In this document: one piece after another, positions 1-9,098 of the stretch
Layout of the letters: every line of letters begins with the position of its first letter
Position numbering within the stretch: position 1 is the stretch's first letter
Assembly (NCBI RefSeq): GCF_000826105.1
Contig: NZ_CCYK01000007.1
Location: 2,170,001-2,234,000, forward strand
Reading direction: 5' to 3'
DNA: 64,000 nt
DNA from: Pseudomonas massiliensis
Lineage (GTDB): Bacteria > Pseudomonadota > Gammaproteobacteria > Pseudomonadales > Pseudomonadaceae
Translations under genes and position numbers: made by a program
The notes under the pieces: model-generated
Told to the model about the DNA's origin: nothing
Database searches by the model: none
What the model saw: only the letters and a program-made list of their open reading frames with translations

Positions 1-551
1 ACTGCGCCTTGCTGCGCCCCAACCAGCACCGGAATGCCGATCGCTCCGTAGGCCCCTGCCGCACCGTTGGCCAGCAGGCACAGCATGGCGGCCTTTAATG
101 GCCGAAAGCCCAGCTCAACCAGCAGCGCAGCGCAGATGGCTATCGGCACACCGAATCCTGCCGCACCCTCTAAAAAGCCGCCGAAGCAAAAGGCGATCAA
201 TAGCACCTGGACGCGCTGATCTTCCGATATCGTCGCGATGCTGCTGCGGATGATCTCAAACTTGCCGCTACGGATGGAAAGCTTGTACAACCAAACCGCC
301 ATAAGCACGATGAAACTGATAGGGAAGACGCCGCTGACGATGCCAAAGATTGCCGCCCCGGCAATCGCGCTGGCAGGCATCGCAAATACCAGCGCGGAAA
401 CCGCTGCGGAAACAGCCAGTGCCAGCAGTGCGGCAGTCAATCCCTTGAGACGAAACGCCGTAAGTGCCAGGAGGAAAACCAGCACGGGCAAGGCAGCCAG
501 CAGTGCGGAGAGATTAGGATTATCCAGCGGATCGTAGTTCTGCGGCCACAT
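1..551 (-). CDS. lldP: L-lactate permease, N-terminal part (cut by window edge)
   Basis: Inner-membrane lactate:proton symporter of the LctP/LldP family. The 183 visible residues start MWPQNYDPLDNPNLSALLA, matching the family's WxQNYDP opening. They continue through hydrophobic segments and the conserved stretch FGGFLEGAAGFGVP at about residues 128-141. The ATG at 551 has GGAG seven bases upstream. The frame stays open to base 1, so roughly two thirds of the usual ~550 residues lie outside the window. It follows ldhA on the same strand with a 77-base gap, which suggests co-transcription for lactate uptake or export. Recognition of the family is from memory of LldP sequences; the choice between lactate and glycolate as main substrate is inferred. 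Confidence 0.88.
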   Translation of the reverse strand, partial: MWPQNYDPLDNPNLSALLAALPVLVFLLALTAFRLKGLTAALLALAVSAAVSALVFAMPASAIAGAAIFGIVSGVFPISFIVLMAVWLYKLSIRSGKFEIIRSSIATISEDQRVQVLLIAFCFGGFLEGAAGFGVPIAICAALLVELGFRPLKAAMLCLLANGAAGAYGAIGIPVLVGAQQGA

Positions 552-628
552 TTGGAGCTCCGAGTGGTGCCAACGCTACGCAAGTGCGCGCGGGCGCGGC
601 GCACTGCCAGGTATAATTGTCGGCTGAA

Positions 629-1627
629 TCAGTCGACGCAGTTAGGGCACGGTGTGCCGGCCATAAAGTGCCTAAGATTAGCCACCGTGGTCCGCGCAAT
701 CTCCTCCAGCGCTTCGGCGGTGAAGAACCCTTGATGCCCGGTCACCAGCACATTCGGAAAGGTCATCAGGCGCTGGAACAGGTCGTCTTCAATGATCTCG
801 CCAGAGCGATCCTGAAAGAACAGCGCGCTTTCCTGCTCATACACGTCAATGGCGAGGTGGCCCAGATGGCGCGATTTCAGCGCACGGATTACCGCATCGG
901 TTTCCACCAGTCCACCGCGTGAGGTATTGACCAGCATGGCACCGGTTTTCATCCGCGACAGCGAGACATCATTGATCAAGTGCCTTGTTTGCTCGGTCAG
1001 TGGGCAATGCAGTGAGACGATGTCCGAGTCGGCCAGAAGTTCGTCAAGCTCTACGTTCTCACCGATCGCTTGGAAGGCAGGCGAAATATACGGATCATGA
1101 CCAAGCACCTTGCAGCCCATGCCCTTAAAGATGCGTGCCGTGGCCAACCCTATCTTTCCCGTGCCCACGATGCCCAACGTTTTGCCGTGCAGCGTCCGCC
1201 CGAGCAGGCCATCCAGCATGAAGTTCCCCTCGCGCACACGGTTGTAAGCCCGGTGTGTATGGCGGTTCAGGGTCATCACCAGTGCCAATGCGTGCTCGGC
1301 CACGGCTTCTGGCGAATACGCAGGCACGCGTGCGATGAAGAAACCCAGCCGCTGCGCCGTGGCCAGGTCCAGGTTATTGAATCCAGCGCAGCGCAGCACG
1401 ATGGCACGCACACCTAGCTCATGTAATGTCTGTAGCACCGGCGCATCAAGGCGGTCGTTGACGAACGCGCAAACTCCGTCGCAGCCATCCGCCAGCGCGG
1501 CTGTACAGGAATCAAGTGTGGCCTCGTTGTAGGAAAACTGGACCCGCTGCTCCAATGGGGCGGCCCCATTGGCCTGATCGAGTGAACGGCGGTCATAGGG
1601 ACGCGCGCTGAAGACTGCGATTCTCAT
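629..1627 (-). CDS. ldhA: Fermentative-type D-lactate dehydrogenase (2-hydroxyacid dehydrogenase family)
   Basis: Cytosolic NAD-dependent enzyme interconverting pyruvate and D-lactate; 332 residues, the normal length. It starts MRIAVFSARPYDRRSLD. The Rossmann motif GTGKIG is at 155-160. The catalytic set of D-2-hydroxyacid dehydrogenases is present: Arg237 in VNTSRGG, Glu264 in DVYEQE and His298 in VTGHQG. The frame is open further upstream to 1984, but that extension has no family similarity and crosses a transporter remnant, so the ATG at 1627 was chosen. The downstream neighbour is lactate permease. Known LdhA proteins end in similar fashion with HQGFFT followed by an EAL-type helix, as here. 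Confidence 0.9.
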   Translation of the reverse strand: MRIAVFSARPYDRRSLDQANGAAPLEQRVQFSYNEATLDSCTAALADGCDGVCAFVNDRLDAPVLQTLHELGVRAIVLRCAGFNNLDLATAQRLGFFIARVPAYSPEAVAEHALALVMTLNRHTHRAYNRVREGNFMLDGLLGRTLHGKTLGIVGTGKIGLATARIFKGMGCKVLGHDPYISPAFQAIGENVELDELLADSDIVSLHCPLTEQTRHLINDVSLSRMKTGAMLVNTSRGGLVETDAVIRALKSRHLGHLAIDVYEQESALFFQDRSGEIIEDDLFQRLMTFPNVLVTGHQGFFTAEALEEIARTTVANLRHFMAGTPCPNCVD

Positions 1628-2038
1628 CTGGAGTATCCGTTTCTGGGTTTGGGAGGGTTGTGCCCGAGCAGGGGCCAGGTCGACGGCGGGTTTTGAGTCA
1701 CCAGTACCCCAATAGTCCACCGCACGACGCCCGCCAGTGCGAACGCCAGCAGTTCGAACAGGCACATGACCAAGCCGACGCGCCACCACAGTCCCAGCGT
1801 GACATAGCCGCTGCCGAAGATGATGGGCGAAGTTCCAGTTGCATAGTGGATCAGTATCATCATGATGGCAGACCCGGCCGTCATCATCAGCATGAAGGCC
1901 TCCAGGTATTCCGGCGGAATGATTGGTAGCCTTGGCTACGTAATCCATCACCCGCGGGTCGGGCGCAATAACTGTAAGAGACATGGTAGAGGTGATCGGG
2001 TTGGCATGGTAGTTAACCAGCGCCAGATCTGTGCAGAG
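1624..2038 (-). pseudogene. Remnant of a DASS-family (SLC13) anion transporter
   Basis: Reading leftward, one frame gives a piece with NYHANPITSTMSLTVIAP and VMDYVAKATN. A shift of one frame at about 1925 then gives IIPPEYLEAFMLMM, ILIHYATGTSPIIFGSGYV and TLGLWWRVGLVM. The latter is the recognisable C-terminal end of divalent anion:sodium symporters (HYxTGxxPIxFGxGY). The N-terminal ~350 residues expected for the family are absent, and a stop codon lies just upstream at about 2059. The tail of the frame overlaps the ldhA start. This is best read as a decayed gene with an internal deletion and a frameshift. The stretch 2060-2300 holds nothing further that I recognise. Confidence 0.6.
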
Positions 2039-2300
2039 CGTAGCCGTCGGCGATCTCTATAAGCAGAATGGCCCTGGATTTCCACCGAAGTGGTGCATGA
2101 GTTCGTTATGTATGTCCGCGTACGCCAGGTAGGTGAAAGATGAGGATGTGGCCTTGAGCAAGACGGCAGCCGCGCTTGTAGCTTCGGCTCTCGGCTTGTC
2201 TCCATGGTTGCCTCGAAGGCCACTCAGGGCGATCTGCTGAACCTCGCACCGCAAATCAAAGCTTTTGCCCCCTCCTACATGTACTCGTGAGCCGTGCCGA

Positions 2301-3944
2301 TTACGGCTCTTTGGGCGCATCCACCGATCGCTTACCGCCGAGCGTCTGCCTGAATTCTTCAAAATATTGATCCGCCATGGCCCTGAGGGAGCGCCCGATA
2401 TTGGCGTATTCGTATTCGTTAAGGTTGGCCAAGGACACACGGGCAGCGGGTTGCTTGGTACCGAACCCTTTGCCCGGTAGCAAGACGATGCCTGTTTCCT
2501 TGGCAATCCTGAACAGCAGGTCACCGCTGCTGAAGCGCGCTTTTACCCAACTGGCAAACTCGCTGCCATGTATCTTGCGCGCCAGATCTTCCAGATCGAG
2601 CAGCGTGTAGTAGTCGACCGCATTTGGGTCGCTTTCAGGCTCGACGCCTAATTCGCGATATAGCGCCGCTTCACGTCGGCGCACTAGTTTTTTCAGTTCG
2701 GCTTTGTAGCCGTCGCTTTCATCCATGAGGGCGAAGAGCGTGAAGAGCACCATTTGCACCTGCTGCGGCGTGGATAACCCCGCGGTGTGATTCAGCGCCA
2801 CTGTACGGCTGTCCGCGACGATGCGGTCAATGAATTTGAGGCCGCGGACATCCGGCAAGAGCGTTCCATAGCGGTGATCCAGGGAGACCTTCATCGCCTC
2901 GGGCAAATCAGCAAGCGCTTGATCGAAGACGCTGTCCTTGTGCGCGGCAATCACTCCCAACCGCCAGCCCGTGGCACCGAAGTACTTGGAGAATGAATAC
3001 ACCAGCAGGGTATTGCGCGGGCATATGGCAAACAGCGACTGGAAGTCATCGGCGAACGTGCCATAGACATCGTCGGTGAGAATGAACAGATCCTGACGAG
3101 ACTGCGCGACGATGCGGGCGACAGTCTCCAGCCCGCGCGCGTCCATCTTCACGGAGGCCGGGTTGCTCGGATTGATACAGAAGAAAATCTTTATCGCCGG
3201 GTCCTTGAGTTTGTCAAGCTCAGTATCCGGGTATTGCCAGTTGGCGTGTGGGTCCGCGTCGATATGCACCTGCTCCAGGCCGAACTCTTCCAGCTCTGGA
3301 ATTTCAATGTAGGGCGTAAACGCCGGCATACCGATCGCGACCTTGTCGCCCCGCTTGAGCAAGCCATTCTGCTGCAGCGAATGAAAGATGTAAGTCATCG
3401 CCGCCGTACCGCCTTCCACGGCAAAGAGATCTATCGTTCCCGCCGGAACGAAGCCACCGATCATCTCCTTCACGATGTAGTGGCCGACGACCTGCTCTGA
3501 AACCCTCAACATGCGAGGTGGCACTGGATAGTTGACACCCAGGATGCCTTCCACCATCTCGTGCAGAAACGCCGAGGCGGAGAGACCTAGCTGATCGCGT
3601 ACATAGCTGAGGCTTTTGGCAAGGAAAAGCACGCCGGGCTGATCCCGATGCTCGGCGGTGTAGCGCTCGAAACGCGCCTCGATGCCGTCGATCTGCGGCA
3701 GCCCACCCACCCCGTGGGGCATGTAGGAATACGATAGCTCGGCTTCGCTCGTAGCGAAGAGGCCGAGGCGGAAAAAGGCGCGACGAGGCAAGGTGGACAG
3801 AAAGTTGGGGTTACCCCTACCCGCGTTAAGCATCAAACGGTTTTCCGTGCCGGAAGCAAGCTTGATCAGTTCATCCTTGAGCTCGAATGGGCTCAGCTTG
3901 GCGTACTGCGCGTAATCGTCGTTCTTGGCAATTTCGTCGCTCAT
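2301..3944 (-). CDS. asdA: Bifunctional aspartate aminotransferase / L-aspartate 4-decarboxylase
   Basis: PLP enzyme that decarboxylates L-aspartate to L-alanine and CO2, with transaminase side activity; 547 residues, close to the ~530 of characterised AsdA/AspD. The PLP lysine is K320 in YSFSKYFGATGWRLG. Cofactor-binding features include NPSNP at 258-262 and TDDVYGTF at 290-297. The long N-terminal segment before the fold (residues 1-60) and an insertion around residues 100-165 separate it from ordinary aspartate aminotransferases and fit the decarboxylase subgroup. It lies 15 bases after aspT on the same strand, so the two are probably one transcript. Cytosolic. Confidence 0.92.
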   Translation of the reverse strand: MSDEIAKNDDYAQYAKLSPFELKDELIKLASGTENRLMLNAGRGNPNFLSTLPRRAFFRLGLFATSEAELSYSYMPHGVGGLPQIDGIEARFERYTAEHRDQPGVLFLAKSLSYVRDQLGLSASAFLHEMVEGILGVNYPVPPRMLRVSEQVVGHYIVKEMIGGFVPAGTIDLFAVEGGTAAMTYIFHSLQQNGLLKRGDKVAIGMPAFTPYIEIPELEEFGLEQVHIDADPHANWQYPDTELDKLKDPAIKIFFCINPSNPASVKMDARGLETVARIVAQSRQDLFILTDDVYGTFADDFQSLFAICPRNTLLVYSFSKYFGATGWRLGVIAAHKDSVFDQALADLPEAMKVSLDHRYGTLLPDVRGLKFIDRIVADSRTVALNHTAGLSTPQQVQMVLFTLFALMDESDGYKAELKKLVRRREAALYRELGVEPESDPNAVDYYTLLDLEDLARKIHGSEFASWVKARFSSGDLLFRIAKETGIVLLPGKGFGTKQPAARVSLANLNEYEYANIGRSLRAMADQYFEEFRQTLGGKRSVDAPKEP

Positions 3945-3959
3945 GGTATTTCCTTTCGG

Positions 3960-5657
3960 TTAAGCGAAGGCTACGACCAGCGGCCCAAGCAAGGTAAGAA
4001 ACACATTGGCCAATGCGTAAGTGACCGCGAATGGAACGGTGGGTATCGAATTGCCTGCTTTGTCGAGCACTTCCCCAAAAGCAGGATTGGCGCTGCGCGC
4101 CCCAGAAACGGCGCCGGCGAATATCGCCAGGTTGTCGTAACGCAATACGTAGCGGCCTACGAGCATAGCGATCACGATCGGAACGATGCAGACCACTACG
4201 CCCACGAGGAAAATGGAGACCCCCTGGGTAGCGATCGTCTGGACTGCCTGTAGTCCCGACTGCAGGCCTACCACGGCCACGAATCCTGCCAGGCCCAGGT
4301 CCCGCAACAGTGTGGAAGCTGGTGTAGGGAGGTTGCCGCGGGTGAGATGGCGGCTTCGATACCAGCCGAAGACCAAGCCGGCGATCAACGCCCCCCCACC
4401 GCTGCCCAGGGTCAGGGGAATTGCTCCTAGGCGAATGACGACCATGCCAATGAGCAGGCCGATGGCCAGCCCGAAACCATGAAAGACGAAATCGGTTTTT
4501 TCGCTAGGCACGATAATGGTCCCAACCTGCTTCGCCACGCGCTGAATATCGTCTGGCGTGCCGTAGAGCGTCACCATGTCCCCCGCGTTGATCACAGTAT
4601 CCGGCTGCAGCTCCAGCGGCCGCCCGGCGCGCTTGACCCCTACTACATACACACCGTGACGCAGGGCTCGGTTCGCTTCCTGGCGAATGTCCGCCACTGT
4701 GCGATTGATGAAAGCGGGGTTATCCAGGCTCAGGTCGCGCTGCACCACCACTACATCCATGTCAGGATAAGACTGCAGCTCGGTCCCAAGACGCTCGGCA
4801 ACGGCAATCACGCCAGCGCGACGGCCTACCACAAGCACAACGTCATTGGCTTCGAGCACTGTATCGGGCGTTACGCCGATCATCGCGCCGCCACGTTTGA
4901 TACGCTCGATCGTCAAGGGTGCCTGGCTGGTGTCCTGTTGGGCAGTTTCCAGTTGCTCGACGGTTTTGCCAGCCGCCTGTTCGATGCGATAGATACGCCC
5001 TACAAGCGTAGGCGTGGCCGGCTGCTCGCCTGGGCCGTATACGCGTGCGCCGGCAAGCAACTCAGCTTCTGCCCGGGTCGCATCGTCTCGGATCGAACGC
5101 TTCATGAACCAAGGCAGAACGTTAACGCACATCAGGATGGCGCCGAACGAGCCGAAAATATAGGTCACGGCGTAACCGACCGCGACGTTGCCCTGCAAAG
5201 CCTGGATCTGTTCCAACGGAAGCTCGAGCTTTGCGATGGCGGCACTTGCAGTGCCGATGATAGCCGACTGGGTCATGGAGCCTGCGGCGATACCCGCAGC
5301 AAGCCCCTTGTCGAGCCCCATTACTCTGGCGGCGACGATAACGGTGGCCAGGCCGCTGAGCGCCATGACCGCCGCCAATACAATCTCACGAAGCGATTGC
5401 CGGCCCAGAGAGCGAAAGAATTGCGGCCCGCTTTCGAAGCCGACCGCATAGATGAACAAGGCGAACAGCACGGACTTGATACCGTTATCGATGTTGACCC
5501 CGACCTGGCTGATGACCACGGCTGCCAGCAACGATCCGGCCACGCCTCCTAACTGGAATTTGCCGAACTGGATACTGCCGACCCAGTAACCGATTGCTAG
5601 AGAAAGAAATAACGCCAGTTCAGGCGACTGATTGAGAATGCGGTGCAGATATTCCAT
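3960..5657 (-). CDS. aspT: Aspartate:alanine antiporter
   Basis: Electrogenic exchanger that brings in aspartate and exports alanine; 565 residues. Hydrophobic segments fill residues ~1-175 and ~385-565. Between them is a cytosolic stretch (~195-370) with two RCK/TrkA-C-like repeats, containing for example NDVVLVVGRRAGVIAVAERL. This is the AspT/YidE layout. The two membrane halves carry the paired conserved segments GSMTQSAIIGTAS (first half) and GAVSGARSANPAFG (second half). It is the promoter-proximal gene of a two-gene operon with asdA. In lactic acid bacteria the same pair generates proton motive force because decarboxylation consumes a cytosolic proton; that role here is inferred from the pairing. 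Confidence 0.92.
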   Translation of the reverse strand: MEYLHRILNQSPELALFLSLAIGYWVGSIQFGKFQLGGVAGSLLAAVVISQVGVNIDNGIKSVLFALFIYAVGFESGPQFFRSLGRQSLREIVLAAVMALSGLATVIVAARVMGLDKGLAAGIAAGSMTQSAIIGTASAAIAKLELPLEQIQALQGNVAVGYAVTYIFGSFGAILMCVNVLPWFMKRSIRDDATRAEAELLAGARVYGPGEQPATPTLVGRIYRIEQAAGKTVEQLETAQQDTSQAPLTIERIKRGGAMIGVTPDTVLEANDVVLVVGRRAGVIAVAERLGTELQSYPDMDVVVVQRDLSLDNPAFINRTVADIRQEANRALRHGVYVVGVKRAGRPLELQPDTVINAGDMVTLYGTPDDIQRVAKQVGTIIVPSEKTDFVFHGFGLAIGLLIGMVVIRLGAIPLTLGSGGGALIAGLVFGWYRSRHLTRGNLPTPASTLLRDLGLAGFVAVVGLQSGLQAVQTIATQGVSIFLVGVVVCIVPIVIAMLVGRYVLRYDNLAIFAGAVSGARSANPAFGEVLDKAGNSIPTVPFAVTYALANVFLTLLGPLVVAFA

Positions 5658-6115
5658 TGGTTACCTTCGATCAACGTCCGGGTTGCGGGACTTTCGAGAG
5701 ACGATCAGGCGTATCTGGAATAGCCGCAACACAGAGCGCAGCAAGGAACCTGCGCGCCGCAGCATCCAATTGATGTAGCTACTACTTGCCGGCACAGCGC
5801 TATGGAAGACAGAACAGGGCAAGTCCTGTCATGTGAGAGGCTACCTGACGGCGCTAAGAACCTAAGCACAGCATGCTAGAGCTGTCAAAGCGAAGCCGCG
5901 TCAAGCGAAGGCCTATTCGCCGATGAGTTCAAACAGGCTTGCGGCTGAAGGTGTTTCATCGAATTCCAGTCACGAGCGTCAGTTCAGCTCACCTTGATTG
6001 ATCGCATTCGCGCATCAATCGATGAAAAATCAACGTTTATCGCTTCCCGCGTTTTACCCGAGAATCTCCAGTTACAAGCGCTTACAAAACACTCTAAAAA
6101 ACGCTGGAGAATACA
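5658..6115. promoter_or_regulatory. Divergent control region between aspT and the MFS transporter gene, with one inverted repeat
   Basis: This 458-base non-coding stretch separates two divergent operons. The only clear structure I see is an inverted repeat, ATTGAT (5997-6002) and ATCAAT (6014-6019), with an 11-base spacer, about 100 bases before the MFS start. Its arms and spacing resemble an operator for a dimeric regulator, but no regulator gene is adjacent. No convincing ORF or RNA gene is visible in the gap. Confidence 0.3.
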
Positions 6116-7411
6116 ATGCCTCATCCAAGCCCTGCGTCCAAAGGGACGTCCAAGGCCGCCATGGTCTTCCGGGTCACCTCCGGGAATTTCCTCGAACAAT
6201 TCGACTTCTTTCTCTTCGGCTTCTATGCCACACAAATCGCAGCCGCGTTCTTCCCGGCGACCAATGAATTCGCTTCGCTCATGATGACCTTCGCGGTCTT
6301 TGGCGCAGGCTTCCTGATGCGCCCGCTTGGCGCTGTGCTGTTAGGTGCTTACATCGACGACGTCGGCCGTCGCAAGGGGCTTATCGTCACCCTGGCGATC
6401 ATGGCCAGCGGCACCTTGCTGATTGTGCTGATTCCTGGCTACTCCACCATTGGCCTCTGGGCGCCCGCGCTTGTGTTGTTGGGAAGGTTGCTTCAAGGCT
6501 TCTCAGCGGGAGCGGAAATGGGCGGCGTGTCTGTTTATCTTGCTGAAATGGCCACCCCTGGTCGAAAAGGCTTCTTCGCCAGTTGGCAGTCGGCTAGTCA
6601 ACAAATCGCCATTGTGGTGGCAGCGGGGCTGGGCTATACCTTGAATATCTGGCTGGCGCCCACCGCAGTGTCGGAGTGGGGCTGGAGAATTCCATTTGGT
6701 ATCGGGTGCCTGATCATTCCCTTCATTTTCCTGTTGCGTCGCAGTTTGGAGGAAACCGAAGCGTTTTCCACTCGCAAACACCGCTCGACAATGCAGGAAG
6801 TGATTGCCACGCTCTACAGCAATGCCGCGATCGTGATACTGGGCATGTTGATGGTGGCCATGACAACGACCGCCTTCTATATGATTACCGTGTATGCCCC
6901 TACCTTTGGTAAATCCGTATTGCAGCTCAGCACCCGTGACGCGCTCATGGTCACCTTGCTGGTCGGCATTTCCAACTTCATTTGGCTGCCTGTAGGTGGC
7001 GCCCTGAGCGACCGCTTCGGACGCAAACCGTTATTGTTGGCAATGTCACTGCTCACCTTCATTACGGCCTATCCAGCGCTATCGTTCTTGGCACAAGCCC
7101 CTAGCTTTTCGCACATGCTGGAAGTGCTGCTCTGGTTCTCTTGCCTCTACGGCCTCTACAACGGCGCAATGATTCCGGCGTTGACTGAAATCATGCCCGC
7201 CCAGGTTCGCGTCGCCGGGTTTTCCCTGGCATACAGCCTGGCCACAGCCATCTTCGGGGGCTTCACCCCGGCTGTTTCGACCTGGCTCATTCACATGACA
7301 GGTGACAAAGCCGCGCCCGCCTTCTGGATGATCTTCGCCTCAGGCTGCGCGTTTGCCGCCACGCTGGTGCTTTACCGCCGCCTGGCTGCTCGGTCTCCCG
7401 TCATCGCTTGA
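6116..7411 (+). CDS. MFS transporter of the citrate/tricarballylate (TcuC) type
   Basis: Proton-coupled inner-membrane carrier of the metabolite:H+ symporter branch; 431 residues with 12 predicted hydrophobic segments. Family marks include NFLEQFDFFLFGFYA in the first helix, the loop motif DDVGRRKGLI after helix 2, and its second-half counterpart DRFGRKPLLL. TcuC and CitA proteins share this opening, so a di- or tricarboxylate is the likely substrate. The ATG at 6116 has GGAGA eight bases upstream. The binding-protein gene begins 16 bases after its stop, implying co-transcription, although MFS carriers do not normally use a periplasmic binding protein. Confidence 0.82.
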   Translation: MPHPSPASKGTSKAAMVFRVTSGNFLEQFDFFLFGFYATQIAAAFFPATNEFASLMMTFAVFGAGFLMRPLGAVLLGAYIDDVGRRKGLIVTLAIMASGTLLIVLIPGYSTIGLWAPALVLLGRLLQGFSAGAEMGGVSVYLAEMATPGRKGFFASWQSASQQIAIVVAAGLGYTLNIWLAPTAVSEWGWRIPFGIGCLIIPFIFLLRRSLEETEAFSTRKHRSTMQEVIATLYSNAAIVILGMLMVAMTTTAFYMITVYAPTFGKSVLQLSTRDALMVTLLVGISNFIWLPVGGALSDRFGRKPLLLAMSLLTFITAYPALSFLAQAPSFSHMLEVLLWFSCLYGLYNGAMIPALTEIMPAQVRVAGFSLAYSLATAIFGGFTPAVSTWLIHMTGDKAAPAFWMIFASGCAFAATLVLYRRLAARSPVIA

Positions 7412-7427
7412 AAAAAAGGAAGTCATC

Positions 7428-8204
7428 ATGAAACCGCTATTTAAATCCATTTCAGCATTGCTGATCAGCGGATGCGCATTCAGCATTGTCGCTCAGGCAG
7501 AAGAACTGACCGTCATGACATCGGGTGGCTTTACTGCGGCGTATCAGGGCCTGGCCCCGCAGTACGCCGAGAGCAGTGGCAATACATTGAAGACCGTGCT
7601 CGGGCCCTCGATGGGGAAAGCGCAGGAAGCCATACCGAATCGACTCGCACGGGGAGAACACGCCGACGTCGTGATCATGGTCGGTTATGCGCTGGATGAC
7701 TTGATCAAACAGGGAAAGGTCGATTCCAGCTCCCGTGTAGAACTTGCCGATTCGCGCATCGGCATGGCCGTCAAGGCAGGCGCGCCCACGCCTTCGATAA
7801 AAACCGACGCCGAACTTAAAGAGGTACTGCTGTCTGCGAAGTCCGTCGCCTATTCCGATAGCGCCAGTGGTGTCTACATCCAGAATGAGTTGTTCAAAAA
7901 GCTGGATGTGCAGGCCCAGTTGGCGCCCAAAAGCACGATGATAGAACGCATTCCGGTAGCGTCCGTGGTCGCGAAAGGTGACTACGAAGTGGGTTTCCAA
8001 CAGGTCGCAGAACTCCTGCCCGTTCCGGGCATTACCTTCGCTGGGAAGATCCCTGAAAACGTTCAGTCGGTTACCCGCTATGCTGCGGGGATTCCGAAAA
8101 ACGCCGAGCACCCGGCCGAGGCGAAGAAGCTGCTGAACTACTTGGCCTCACCGCAAGCGCAGCCAACCGTTCGCGCCACGGGGCTCGACTCAGTGGCTCG
8201 CTAA
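7428..8204 (+). CDS. Orphan periplasmic substrate-binding protein (ModA-like PBP2 fold)
   Basis: Periplasmic binding protein of 258 residues. It has an N-terminal export signal MKPLFKSISALLISGC and a probable signal peptidase I cut after AQA at about residue 24. An ISGC string inside the signal could alternatively act as a lipobox. The mature part opens ELTVMTSGGFTAAYQGLAP. It contains HADVVIMVGYALDDLI and SVAYSDSASGVYIQ, the pattern of ModA-type proteins. An upstream in-frame extension runs into the MFS gene, so the ATG at 7428 with AAAGGAAG before it is preferred. No ABC permease or ATPase gene is next to it. Its 3' end overlaps the convergent LysR gene by 15 bases. The ligand is unknown. 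Confidence 0.8.
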   Translation: MKPLFKSISALLISGCAFSIVAQAEELTVMTSGGFTAAYQGLAPQYAESSGNTLKTVLGPSMGKAQEAIPNRLARGEHADVVIMVGYALDDLIKQGKVDSSSRVELADSRIGMAVKAGAPTPSIKTDAELKEVLLSAKSVAYSDSASGVYIQNELFKKLDVQAQLAPKSTMIERIPVASVVAKGDYEVGFQQVAELLPVPGITFAGKIPENVQSVTRYAAGIPKNAEHPAEAKKLLNYLASPQAQPTVRATGLDSVAR

Positions 8205-9098
8205 GCGCTCGGGCAGCTCGCGAATCAACCGTTCCAACTCCAGTGCAGCGGGCGTCAAGGTACGGCCGCGGCGCTTCAACAGCCCCATCTGCCTTACCAC
8301 TTCAGGCTCGCTGAGCGTGACACTGGTAAGGATAGGATGAGGCGCGACGGGCATGGCGATGGACGGAACCGCCGCCACGCCCAAACCTGCCTCGATCAAC
8401 CCCAGCACAGTGGTGACATGACGCGCCTCGCAGAGGCTGTCCTTTCCGACCTGGAGGCCTGACAACGCGCGGTCTAGCACCAGACGATTCCCGGATGATC
8501 TGTCCAGCGTGATGTAGTCATGCTGATAAGCCTCAACCCAAGTCACGCTGGTTCGTGAGGCGAGCGGGTGGTCGTTCCGACAGGCAATGACATACCGTTC
8601 CTCCATCAGTAGGCTGAACTCGACTTCAGGCGCAAGGTTGCCGGTGAAACCCAACCCGAAATCCGCCTCGCCTGACGCCACCGCCGCGCTGACCTCGTTC
8701 GCCGAGGCGTCGATCAGCTTTATCTTGATTTTCGGGTATTGCGTATGAAAGCTGCGGATGGCGTGCGGCATGAAGTAGTAGGCGGCAGATGGCACGCAGG
8801 CCACGGTCAGCGTGCCAGTGCGCAGGGCCCCACCCTCCCCCACGCTCAACAGCGCCAGGTCAAGATCGTCCAGCAACCGCTCCACTTGAGGCAGGAACGC
8901 TCGGCCAACATTGGTCAACGCTACCTTGCGTGTGGTTCTCTCGAAAAGCCTGACGCCGAGTGCGGTTTCCAGCTTCTCGATCCGCCGACTCAGGGCCGAT
9001 TGCGTGATGCGTATCGAGTCAGCGGCACGCCGGAAACTGCCTTGCTCCACAACGCCGCGGAAGGCAACCAGGTCGTTCAAATCGAAATGAATGTTCAC
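8190..9098 (-). CDS. LysR-family transcriptional regulator
   Basis: DNA-binding regulator of 302 residues. The N-terminal winged helix-turn-helix (residues ~5-63) contains QGSFRRAADSIRITQSALSR and LETALGVRLFERTTR. It is followed by an effector-binding domain with CVPSAAYYFM and HVTTVLGLIEAGLGVAAVPS. It is divergent from the VOC/reductase pair and convergent with the binding-protein gene, so either could be its target. It is clearly paralogous to the regulator at 11003-11932: both share the CVP(S/T)A segment, a TRTSVTW/ARRSVTW segment and LLKRRGR/LIKRRGR near the C terminus. The effector is unknown. Confidence 0.9.
   Translation of the reverse strand: MNIHFDLNDLVAFRGVVEQGSFRRAADSIRITQSALSRRIEKLETALGVRLFERTTRKVALTNVGRAFLPQVERLLDDLDLALLSVGEGGALRTGTLTVACVPSAAYYFMPHAIRSFHTQYPKIKIKLIDASANEVSAAVASGEADFGLGFTGNLAPEVEFSLLMEERYVIACRNDHPLASRTSVTWVEAYQHDYITLDRSSGNRLVLDRALSGLQVGKDSLCEARHVTTVLGLIEAGLGVAAVPSIAMPVAPHPILTSVTLSEPEVVRQMGLLKRRGRTLTPAALELERLIRELPERLASH

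Noticed and set aside
1628..1984. N-terminal extension of ldhA giving a 451-residue protein
   Set aside because: The extra 119 residues are a frame-shifted reading of a transporter remnant; the 332-residue form fits the family exactly.
4479..5552. 357-codon open frame on the plus strand opposite aspT
   Set aside because: Antisense shadow of a well-matched transporter gene; no domain features.
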